This document shows positions 8,417 to 16,043 of a stretch of DNA of 64,000 nucleotides, piece by piece. The notes below the pieces were generated by a model. It was not told where the DNA came from, did not search any database, and saw only the letters and a program-made list of their open reading frames with translations. Both the position numbers and the translations under genes were made by a program. The DNA is from Erythrobacter sp. (GTDB lineage: Bacteria > Pseudomonadota > Alphaproteobacteria > Sphingomonadales > Sphingomonadaceae). The stretch covers positions 1 through 64,000 of the forward strand of contig JAHEAV010000005.1 in the NCBI GenBank assembly GCA_024642565.1, read 5' to 3'. Numbering within the stretch: the stretch's first letter is position 1; every line of letters starts with the position of its first letter.

Positions 8417-9172
8417 ATGACAGTAAATCTTACCCGCCTCCTCTCAATCATGGCCACCCTGCGCGACCCTGAACGGGGATGCGAATGGGACCGCGCGCAA
8501 AACTTCAAGACCATCGCGCCCTATACAATTGAAGAAGCCTACGAAGTGGCCGACGCAATTGAGCGCGGCGCCATGGATGAATTGCGTGAGGAACTCGGCG
8601 ACCTGCTGCTGCAGGTTGTCTTCCACGCGCAAATGGCTGACGAATTGGGTGCGTTCTCCTTCGATGATGTCGCCGCCGCAATCGCAACCAAGATGGAAGC
8701 TCGCCACCCGCATATATTTGGCGGTGAGACCGGATCCATGGCGGAAAAACGTTGGGAGACTCTGAAGGCCGCCGAACGCAAGGCGAAAGGTGCCACCAGC
8801 GCAATGGACGGCGTGGCCCAGGCTCTGCCTGCGTTGCTAAGAGCAGAAAAACTTCAGAAACGCGCGGCTCGTGACGGTTTCGATTGGCCGGACACGATTG
8901 GTCCGGCGGCCAAGCTGGTGGAAGAAATGCAGGAACTCGCCGAAGCAGCCACCTCAGAACAGGTCGAAGAAGCCGGGGACCTGCTGTTTGCTGCGGTCAA
9001 TCTGGTGCGCGCCTATGGCATTGCGCCCGAAGACGCCTTGCGATCGGCAAACGAGAAATTCGAGCGGCGCTATCGCGCAATGGAGGCGCTGGCCCCGGAC
9101 AATTTCGCCAAGCTGTCTCTCGATGCGCAAGAATCCTTGTGGCAGCAAGTGAAGGCAAGCGAGCTTAAATGA
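8417..9172 (+). CDS. mazG: Nucleoside triphosphate pyrophosphohydrolase MazG
   Basis: The 251-residue protein has two MazG repeats. The first carries LRDPERGCEWDRAQNFKTIA and EEAYEVADAIE...ELREELGDLLLQV. The second carries VEEMQELAEAATSEQVEEAGDLL, with the EExxE...ExxD Mg-binding pattern in both. MazG hydrolyses NTPs, dNTPs or (p)ppGpp-related nucleotides to monophosphates. Its last eight bases overlap the tail of the convergent CoA-transferase gene. In many alphaproteobacteria mazG lies next to hflX; here a 9.4-kb locus separates them. Confidence 0.92.
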   Translation: MTVNLTRLLSIMATLRDPERGCEWDRAQNFKTIAPYTIEEAYEVADAIERGAMDELREELGDLLLQVVFHAQMADELGAFSFDDVAAAIATKMEARHPHIFGGETGSMAEKRWETLKAAERKAKGATSAMDGVAQALPALLRAEKLQKRAARDGFDWPDTIGPAAKLVEEMQELAEAATSEQVEEAGDLLFAAVNLVRAYGIAPEDALRSANEKFERRYRAMEALAPDNFAKLSLDAQESLWQQVKASELK

Positions 9173-10361
9173 CGCCCCGCCCGGCTCGCTCCGCCATGTC
9201 CTCCAGGGACCAGCCAAACGCCTCGCCATAGACTTCGGCATTGTCCTGCCCGGGAATTGCCGGAGCCGGCCGCCGAATGGATGAAGGTGTTCCGGAAAAC
9301 TTTGGAAAGGCGTTCTGCATCTTGAGCCTGCCGTGGCGAATGGTGTCGACCTCCACGATGGCCTCGCGCGCCTTGAAGTGGGGATCTTCCAACATATCCG
9401 GCGCCCGGTAGACCCGGCCTGCCGGGATCGAATGCGCAATCATCAGTGCATCAACTTCATCCACGGTCAGCGTTGCGGTCCAGGCATTGATCCGATCATC
9501 CAGTTCAATCTGGCTATGCCCGCGGGCCAGATGCGTTGCATAACGAGGATCGTCAGCAAGTTCAGGCTGAGCCATAGCTTGGGCCAGGCGCGCGAAAATC
9601 GCATCGTTATTGGCCCCGATCATAAAATGACCATCCTTGCAGCGATACACATTCGACGGAGCAATACCTGGCAGGATCGAGCCGGAGCGTTCCCGAATAA
9701 AGCCGTTGCGGTCGTATTCCGGCACCAGCCCTTCCATTACCTGCAGCACCGCTTCGTACAGGGCCGTGTCGACTACCTGCCCTTCCCCGGTCTTGTCACG
9801 GTGGTGCAAAGCAGCCAGCACGCCCATGCAGCCATAAGTGGCGCACAGAGTGTCTCCGATCGAAATACCCATGCGCGCAGGTGGCCGGTCTGGTTCGCCG
9901 ACGATGTAACGCCACCCGCCCATCGCCTCGCCTATTCCGCCAAAACCGGCCCGATCCGAATAAGGGCCGCTCTGGCCATAACCGGACATTCGCGCGATAA
10001 TCAGTCGGGGATTGTCAGCGTGAAGTTGAGCAGGCGACATCCCCCATTTTTCCAGAGTGCCCGGTTTGAAGTTCTCGATCAAAACGTCGGCAGTGGCGAT
10101 CAGTTTGCGTGCAATTTCCTGACCTTCGGGGATTCGCAGATTACAGGTAACCGAACGCTTGTTGCGCGCAATCACTTCCCACTGCACCTTTTCTTCACCC
10201 TGCCCCCACAGGCGCATCGGATCGCCCTGCCCCGGCGGCTCTATCTTGGTTACATCCGCGCCCATGTCCCCAAGCAATTGACCGCAAAAGGGGCCGGCCA
10301 GGAGTTGCCCCAACTCCACCACACGCAGCCCGGTCAATGCCCCCGTGTTTTCGGAATTCAT
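9165..10361 (-). CDS. CaiB/BaiF class III CoA-transferase
   Basis: A 398-residue family III CoA-transferase: GLRVVELGQLLAGPFCGQLL at the N-terminus, GADVTKIEPP, NKRSVTCNL, IENFKPGTLEKWG and SGYGQSGPY. The catalytic aspartate corresponds to Asp170 in MGISIGDTLCATYG. These enzymes move CoA between carboxylates, for example from succinyl-CoA. I chose the ATG at 10361 rather than the longer ORF start because it overlaps the hydantoinase-B stop (ATGA). It is the last gene of the minus-strand GntR operon. A plausible job is activating the pathway acid for the HMGL-type lyase; the substrate cannot be read. Confidence 0.85.
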   Translation of the reverse strand: MNSENTGALTGLRVVELGQLLAGPFCGQLLGDMGADVTKIEPPGQGDPMRLWGQGEEKVQWEVIARNKRSVTCNLRIPEGQEIARKLIATADVLIENFKPGTLEKWGMSPAQLHADNPRLIIARMSGYGQSGPYSDRAGFGGIGEAMGGWRYIVGEPDRPPARMGISIGDTLCATYGCMGVLAALHHRDKTGEGQVVDTALYEAVLQVMEGLVPEYDRNGFIRERSGSILPGIAPSNVYRCKDGHFMIGANNDAIFARLAQAMAQPELADDPRYATHLARGHSQIELDDRINAWTATLTVDEVDALMIAHSIPAGRVYRAPDMLEDPHFKAREAIVEVDTIRHGRLKMQNAFPKFSGTPSSIRRPAPAIPGQDNAEVYGEAFGWSLEDMAERAGRGVI

Positions 10362-12253
10362 TCGGCGGCCTCCGCCAGGGCATGATCGGGCCATTCAGGT
10401 TGAATTGGTGCCGGCAGACCGGTTTCCGCCAAGCAATTTTCCCGCAATTCCTCAATCGAAAGGCCATAATTGAACAACTGACCCGGCGTACGGCTGGACT
10501 TCATCTCTTCGCGCAGAGCCGTGGTTGCGGTGTTATCCACCTTCCCGTCGGCACCGGCGACCACGCCGTAATCCCGCGCGCCCTCAGGTGTTACGAGGCC
10601 CTGCCGGATCTCGAGGCCAACCAGTTCCGGATCGCGGGCAAGTGGATCACCCCATCCACCACCGCCCCAGGTGATGAAGTGCAGCTGGTCACCCGCCGCA
10701 ACGGTAATATCATCCACCTTGTTACCGACGATTTCGGTGCTGCCATCCAGTTTTTCGAGTATCTTGGTCGCGCGTTTGCCCGGCAAACCGTCATTAACGC
10801 CCCATGGCGGCACGAACCATCGGTCATCATGGATTGCAATCTGGCCATCGGCCAGAAAGCGGTAAGTCATGTGAATACCATTGCCGCCGCGATGCAGGCC
10901 CGCCCCGCCGCTGTCCGGCTCCGTTTCGTAACGTTCGATCCGCAAGGGAAAATACCGCTCCAGAAATTCATTTGGGACATTGGTGAAGCCCGGCCACAAG
11001 GAATGTCCATCAGGGCCATCACCGAGCGGACGCCCCGGAATTCCGCCAAAGCCGATCTGGAACAGCTGGAACCATTCACCCTTTTGACCGGCGCGATTAT
11101 CCCAACCGGAATAGAACAAGTGCGGCGATGAACTGAAGCCCGCCGCATTCAGGAATTCAGGCGTTTTCTGACCCAAAAGGCCGCCAAGAATATCGAATAT
11201 CCGGCCCAATGCATGGGTCCGCCCGGACAAAGCGGCCGGGAATTTCGGCTTGAGCAGCGAACCTTCGGGAATGCGCACATCAATAAGATCGTAGAACCCG
11301 TCGTTGAACAGAATCTGCGGATCGAACACCATGATCATATAAATTCCGAAGAACATCTTGAACATGTTTTCGTTGAGGAAGAAATTTATCGAAGCTGCGC
11401 TTTGTGGATCAGTGCCCGCAAAATCCAGCACAACCTTGTCGCCTTCACGCCACATCGTGCATTTGATTTTGTAAGGCCCATAGCCGAGCCCATCGTCACA
11501 GATATAATCTTCGAAACTGACCGGTTCTTCGGCAATGGCCATGGCGATAAGCGATTTCATCGCGCGATAATTACGGTCGAGCAGATTCTGCGTGGCAGAG
11601 ACATAGACATCGTCCCCGAAACGATCCGCCATCTCCACAATCCGGCGCGAGGCCACGCGGCAGGAGGCAATCAGTGCATTAAGATCGGCCTGGCACCAAT
11701 CCGGCTTGCGTGTCTGATGCATCACCAGCTTGATCAAATCTTCGTTATATTCGCCGCGTTTCCAGATTTTCACGGGCGGGATGCGTACACCTTCCTCAAA
11801 GATGGACCGTGCATCGATTGGCATGGAGCCAACCACCTTACCACCGATGTCGGACTGGTGGCCGAACATGGCAGTATAGGCGATCAGGCGCCCGTCCTTG
11901 AACACCGGCAGCATGACCAGCCAATCGTTCGAATGGCTGATCGCACCGCCACAGCTGTATGGATCGGAGAGGAAAATCATGTCCCCATCCTCAATCGTGC
12001 CATCAAAATCTTTCAGGAAACCGTCGATGAAGCTGCCAAACTGGCCGACGATCATCTTGCCCGCCGGATCCGCGATAAGCGGGAAGGCGTCACCTTGTTC
12101 GCGGATACCGGGCGACATGGCCGTTCGCACCAGCGTGGCGTCCATTTCGATCCGCGCGTTACGCAGGGCATTTTCAATGATGTCCAACGTGACCGGGTCG
12201 ATATCGACCTTTTTGAAGGGATTGGTGTTCGTCTGGATGATCTCGGCAGGCAT
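10358..12253 (-). CDS. Hydantoinase B/oxoprolinase family protein (HyuB-like)
   Basis: This 631-residue protein matches the HyuB/oxoprolinase C-terminal/acetone-carboxylase alpha-like family. It has DPVTLDIIENALRNARIEMD, a metal-site-like block LSDPYSCGGAISHSNDW, then FGHQSDIGGKVVGSMPID and EGVRIPPVKI. The usual GGTHLPD motif is altered to GGAISHSND with an added residue, though His and Asp remain. Family members pair with HyuA in ATP-dependent hydrolysis of hydantoins or 5-oxoproline, or carboxylation of ketones. It lies ten bases after the HyuA-like gene and overlaps the CoA-transferase. Which reaction it performs is not decidable from sequence. Confidence 0.85.
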   Translation of the reverse strand: MPAEIIQTNTNPFKKVDIDPVTLDIIENALRNARIEMDATLVRTAMSPGIREQGDAFPLIADPAGKMIVGQFGSFIDGFLKDFDGTIEDGDMIFLSDPYSCGGAISHSNDWLVMLPVFKDGRLIAYTAMFGHQSDIGGKVVGSMPIDARSIFEEGVRIPPVKIWKRGEYNEDLIKLVMHQTRKPDWCQADLNALIASCRVASRRIVEMADRFGDDVYVSATQNLLDRNYRAMKSLIAMAIAEEPVSFEDYICDDGLGYGPYKIKCTMWREGDKVVLDFAGTDPQSAASINFFLNENMFKMFFGIYMIMVFDPQILFNDGFYDLIDVRIPEGSLLKPKFPAALSGRTHALGRIFDILGGLLGQKTPEFLNAAGFSSSPHLFYSGWDNRAGQKGEWFQLFQIGFGGIPGRPLGDGPDGHSLWPGFTNVPNEFLERYFPLRIERYETEPDSGGAGLHRGGNGIHMTYRFLADGQIAIHDDRWFVPPWGVNDGLPGKRATKILEKLDGSTEIVGNKVDDITVAAGDQLHFITWGGGGWGDPLARDPELVGLEIRQGLVTPEGARDYGVVAGADGKVDNTATTALREEMKSSRTPGQLFNYGLSIEELRENCLAETGLPAPIQPEWPDHALAEAAE

Positions 12254-12263
12254 TATTCGTTCC

Positions 12264-14312
12264 TCAAGCCGGAGTAATCAGGATGTTGCCAACGGCGTCG
12301 ATTTTCGCAACGCAGCCCGCTTCGACCAGTGTGGTGGAGTCCATTTCTGTGATGATTGCCGGCCCCTTGATCATATCGCCCTGCCGCAGCCGCGACCGAT
12401 CGTATATGGCACCCTGCTGATCACGACCGTCCATCCACATCGTATGATCGCGGATCTTGGCGGCGGCCGGATTGCCATCGCCCTTGGGCAGTTGTGCGGC
12501 GGGTAATTCCGGCGCTTCGCCCATGGCAACCGCGCGCAGGTTCACAATTTCGTGCGGCGTATCCATGTTGAAGGTGAACAGCCGCAAATGTTCTTCGTTA
12601 AAGCGGCCCAGAATGCCTTCTATCCCCTTGCTGTTGAGCGTGGCCTGATCAATGGTCAGCGGGACTTCGAAAGCCTGACCGGCATAGCGGACATCAACTT
12701 CGAACAGGCTGGTTATGCTGGTCTCTGGAATTCCATCTGCGGCAAGTTCCGCACGGGTCTGCGCAGCCATTTCATCGAGCAGAGCGACAAGTTCTGCGAC
12801 ATTGGTGTCTTTTGCCAGTCGGCTAAAGCTGCGCGCGGTTTCGGTCCGCATCCGTGTTGTCGCATCACCCAGGGCACACAGAACGCCGGGCGATACCGGC
12901 GAAATCGCTGGCCAGCTGCCCATCAAGCGCGCCACCGCGTTCACATGCAGTGGACCGGCACCGCCAAATCCCATCAGGGCAAAATGCCGTGGGTCGTAAC
13001 CTTGCTGGACGGAAATCATCCGCAAGGCGCCAAACATGTTCTCGTTGACGATGTCGATAATTCCGCGCGCGGCCGCCATCAGGTCTATCTTGAGCGCATC
13101 GGCAATCTTCTGCACCGAACGTTTGGCGCCTTCGCGGTCAAGCTTGAAGGTGCCGCCAAGCAAATCTTCCGGCAAATAGCCCAGAACCACATTTGCATCG
13201 GTGACCGTTGGTTCCTCACCGCCCTTGCCATAGGCAACAGGTCCCGGAACGGCACCTGCACTTTGCGGGCCAACCCGCAGTGCGCCGGTCAATTCGGGAA
13301 CATAGGCGATTGATCCCCCGCCCGCCCCGACAGTTTTGACATCCAGGGACGAAGCGCGAACCGAAAGGTGGCCGACTTCGGTGGTGCGAACGCGCCGCGG
13401 CTCCAACCCTTCGATCAGGGCAACATCAGTCGATGTGCCGCCAACGTCCAGCGTCAGTATGTTGTCGAACCCGGCATTCTTGGCCACCCACAAGGCACCT
13501 GTAACGCCGCCCGCTGGCCCGGACATTAGTATGTTGACCGGGTGCTCCTCCGCCTTTTCGGAGCTCATCAACCCACCATCGGACCGCAGCAACGAAAGTT
13601 TGCCGGTAACACCGGCATCTTTCAGTTTGGTTCGTAAATTGGAAATGTAGTTGCTGACAACCGGGCGCACAGCGGCGTTGGCTACGGTTGACAGAGTGCG
13701 CTCATATTCCTGCATTTCGGGCAGCACTTCATGGCTGAGCGACACCGAGATATCGGGCATCATTTCCTTGGCGATTTCGCCAATCCGCTTTTCATGGCTG
13801 CCATTCACAAAGGCGTTGATCAGGCTGACCGTGATCGCTTCCACCCCGCTCTCACGCAAATTCGCAAGCACTTCCCGGACCTGCGCCTCATCAAGCGGCC
13901 GTACTTCCGCGCCATCGGCGCCAATTCTGCCTTTCACCGTAACGGTATCTTCCAGGGCAGCCAGCGGTTGCGGCTTTGGCCAGATAATCCATGCGGCCAG
14001 CCCGCCCGGCACGAAGCTGCGAGCGATCTGCATGATGTGGCGATATCCCTCAGTCGTGATCAGGCCTACGCGGGCGCCTTTTCCTTGCAGCACGGCGTTG
14101 GTTGCCACAGTCGTTCCGTGCAGAAAAAATTCGATTTCCGCCGGATCAACACCGGCATCGGAAGTGATCGCATTAACCCCGTTCAAAATGCCTTCGGAAC
14201 TGTCATGCGGTGTCGATGGGGTCTTGTGCCGCCAGAAGGCGCCCGTTTCATTGTCGAACAGCAACAGATCGGTAAACGTACCACCAACATCGACGCCAAG
14301 CCGGTAACGCAT
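12264..14312 (-). CDS. Hydantoinase A/oxoprolinase family protein (HyuA-like)
   Basis: A 682-residue ATPase-fold subunit beginning MRYRLGVDVGGTFTDLLLFD, the phosphate-binding motif of the hydantoinase A/acetone-carboxylase beta/oxoprolinase family. Further blocks are FFLHGTTVATNAVLQGKGAR, GLITTEGYRH, LTLDVGGTSTDVALI and GAGGGSIAYV. It would use ATP to activate a carbonyl or amide substrate on the partner HyuB subunit. Its start overlaps the lyase stop by one base (TGATG), so the two are coupled. Whether the complex hydrolyses a cyclic imide or carboxylates a ketone is open. Confidence 0.87.
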   Translation of the reverse strand: MRYRLGVDVGGTFTDLLLFDNETGAFWRHKTPSTPHDSSEGILNGVNAITSDAGVDPAEIEFFLHGTTVATNAVLQGKGARVGLITTEGYRHIMQIARSFVPGGLAAWIIWPKPQPLAALEDTVTVKGRIGADGAEVRPLDEAQVREVLANLRESGVEAITVSLINAFVNGSHEKRIGEIAKEMMPDISVSLSHEVLPEMQEYERTLSTVANAAVRPVVSNYISNLRTKLKDAGVTGKLSLLRSDGGLMSSEKAEEHPVNILMSGPAGGVTGALWVAKNAGFDNILTLDVGGTSTDVALIEGLEPRRVRTTEVGHLSVRASSLDVKTVGAGGGSIAYVPELTGALRVGPQSAGAVPGPVAYGKGGEEPTVTDANVVLGYLPEDLLGGTFKLDREGAKRSVQKIADALKIDLMAAARGIIDIVNENMFGALRMISVQQGYDPRHFALMGFGGAGPLHVNAVARLMGSWPAISPVSPGVLCALGDATTRMRTETARSFSRLAKDTNVAELVALLDEMAAQTRAELAADGIPETSITSLFEVDVRYAGQAFEVPLTIDQATLNSKGIEGILGRFNEEHLRLFTFNMDTPHEIVNLRAVAMGEAPELPAAQLPKGDGNPAAAKIRDHTMWMDGRDQQGAIYDRSRLRQGDMIKGPAIITEMDSTTLVEAGCVAKIDAVGNILITPA

Positions 14313-15256
14313 CAGGCAATTTCCTCTTCAACTGTATTCACACGAGGGAGCGGAAATCCGCCCGCCTTTCCGACCATTGCCGGCAAATCTTTCTTCATCA
14401 CTTGCCCGAGCCAGTGGTTCACCGAAATCAAGGCATCGAGGTCGACACCGGTCGCAATCCCGGCGCGCTCGAGCATGTAAACCACATCCTCGGTGGCGAC
14501 GTTTCCTGCCGCTCCGGGGGCAAATGGACAGCCGCCGATGCCGCCGATAGAGGCATCGATGATTGTCGCACCCGCCCCCAGTGCTGCCCAAACATTGGCC
14601 AGGCCGGTCCCGCGCGTGTTGTGAAAATGAACGCGGACCGGAAGCGGGGCGATTGTCTCGCGCACCATCGTGACCAATCGGGCAACATGCCGCGGATTGG
14701 CGACACCGATAGTATCGGCAAGCCCGATTTCTGTGGCACCGGCGGCAGCCAGTTCCGCAGCCATGGCCACAATCCGCGCTTCAGGCACCTCACCGTCAAA
14801 TGGACATCCAAAGCTGGCCGCAATTGTCGCCTGCCCGGAAAGGCCGGCCGCTTTCGCCAGGGCAATAATCTCGCGCGCAGCCTTGACCGAACCATCGCTG
14901 GTTTGACCTTGATTGGCCATGGCAAAGCGGTCCGTGCTGACGGACACTGCGCCTAGCTGATCGATGCGACCCGTCGCTATCGCCCTTTCGGCGCCGCGCC
15001 GGTTCATAACCAGCCCGATGAAGGTAACGTCCCTGCGTCTGGGCAGTCCGGCGCAGACGGCTTCGGCGTCGGCCATCTGCGGCACGGCGCGCGGATTGAC
15101 GAAGCTGGTGACTTCAATCCGTCTGGCACCGGCCTCTATGGCGCGGTTGATCAGTTCCAGCTTGCTCGCTGTAGACAGGTTATCAGGTTCGTTCTGCAGG
15201 CCATCACGGGGGCTCACTTCGACCAATTCAACCCGTTCTGTATACATTTCAGTCAT
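14312..15256 (-). CDS. Hydroxymethylglutaryl-CoA lyase family protein
   Basis: A 314-residue DRE-TIM metallolyase. VEVSPRDGLQNEP contains the catalytic Arg-Asp. VHFHNTRGTGLAN gives the metal-binding His pair. GGCPFAPGAAGNVATEDVVYML is the HMG-CoA lyase signature, with its conserved cysteine. Classical members split HMG-CoA to acetyl-CoA and acetoacetate; relatives cleave other 3-hydroxy-3-methylacyl-CoAs. The adjacent CoA-transferase would supply a CoA ester. It overlaps gntR upstream and hyuA downstream by one base each, the mark of a compact operon. The true substrate is unproven. Confidence 0.88.
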   Translation of the reverse strand: MTEMYTERVELVEVSPRDGLQNEPDNLSTASKLELINRAIEAGARRIEVTSFVNPRAVPQMADAEAVCAGLPRRRDVTFIGLVMNRRGAERAIATGRIDQLGAVSVSTDRFAMANQGQTSDGSVKAAREIIALAKAAGLSGQATIAASFGCPFDGEVPEARIVAMAAELAAAGATEIGLADTIGVANPRHVARLVTMVRETIAPLPVRVHFHNTRGTGLANVWAALGAGATIIDASIGGIGGCPFAPGAAGNVATEDVVYMLERAGIATGVDLDALISVNHWLGQVMKKDLPAMVGKAGGFPLPRVNTVEEEIA

Positions 15257-15936
15257 CAGGCCTTGGCCCGTTGCCGCGTTCGATCAATGGAACTCAGGCC
15301 CCGGTGCGCATCGGCATAAGCATGGAATGCGCGACGGATATGGCCGGTCATGATCGAATCCGCCCAGCCCCCATCCCGTCGGGCAAAAGCGGCAAGCAAT
15401 TCATCATGCTCCCGGTGCGAACGGCGCAGTTCCTCTCGTCCGTAATGATGCGCGGTCCGCCATACCACGGGCTGTTCGATGAGGCTGCCAAGCAGCGAGG
15501 TCAAACGCGGTGAGGATGCGATATCCAGAATCAAGGAGTGGAATATCCGGTTCCCTTCCAGAAACGCATCGATATCGGGTTCCTGCCCGGAAATTGCGGT
15601 GCCAATCCGCTCATTGCTCTCACGCAATTTGCCCAAAGTTGCCTGATCCATCCGCTCGGCAGCGCGCCGCGCGGCATGGCCTTCCAGCATTGCGCGCAGC
15701 TCAAATACATCTTCGATCTCGTCCAATGACCAATCGGCAACGAAGCTTCTTTGCGATTCCGTGCGGCGAACCAGCATTTCCGCTTCGAGCCGCCTAAGCG
15801 CTTCGCGCACAGGCGTTCGCGACACGCCGCAGGAATCGGCCAGCGCCTCTTCGCCCAAAGGTGCGCCAGCTGGCAGCTCGCCGGAAATAATCATCCCGCG
15901 AATGCCTTCATAAGCCCGATCGGAGGCGCGTGACAT
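15256..15936 (-). CDS. GntR-family regulator, FadR/FCD subfamily
   Basis: The protein (226 residues from the ATG at 15936) has an N-terminal winged helix (RASDRAYEGIRGMIISGELP, GEEALADSCGVSRTPVREALRRLE). An all-helical FCD ligand domain follows (ELRAMLEGHAARRAAERM, FHSLILDIASSPRL, HREHDELLAAF). FCD regulators usually repress a catabolic operon and are released by an organic-acid or acyl-CoA ligand. I trimmed the ORF-track start because the longer version would run through the operator. It is the first gene of the lyase-hydantoinase-CoA-transferase operon and is divergent from the TonB receptor. Confidence 0.9.
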   Translation of the reverse strand: MSRASDRAYEGIRGMIISGELPAGAPLGEEALADSCGVSRTPVREALRRLEAEMLVRRTESQRSFVADWSLDEIEDVFELRAMLEGHAARRAAERMDQATLGKLRESNERIGTAISGQEPDIDAFLEGNRIFHSLILDIASSPRLTSLLGSLIEQPVVWRTAHHYGREELRRSHREHDELLAAFARRDGGWADSIMTGHIRRAFHAYADAHRGLSSIDRTRQRAKA

Positions 15937-15953
15937 TAAAACTCCCAAAATCG

Positions 15954-15997
15954 CTTGACCTGTGTGATTTGTATACAATAGACATTGAGACTGGCAA
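15954..15997. promoter_or_regulatory. Divergent promoter with TTGTATACAA operator
   Basis: The gap between gntR and the TonB receptor contains the perfect palindrome TTGTATACAA (15969-15978), a form typical of FCD-type GntR operators. On the minus strand TTGCCA (15992-15997) and TATACA (15970-15975) are spaced by 16 bases and would form the gntR-operon promoter, so the operator covers its -10 element. On the plus strand TTGACC at 15955-15960 is a possible -35 for the receptor, but no clear -10 follows at the right distance. Autorepression and joint control of both transcripts is the inference. Confidence 0.6.
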
Positions 15998-16043
15998 GCA
16001 GGAAAATCCCGCTACACGCGGTAAAAGGTTTGGGGAAACTATC

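Noticed and set aside
10337-12506. Long plus-strand frames opposite the hydantoinase genes (264-354 codons)
   Set aside because: They mirror the minus-strand HyuA/HyuB coding sequences, whose family motifs and coupled starts are unmistakable; long antisense frames are expected in GC-rich DNA.
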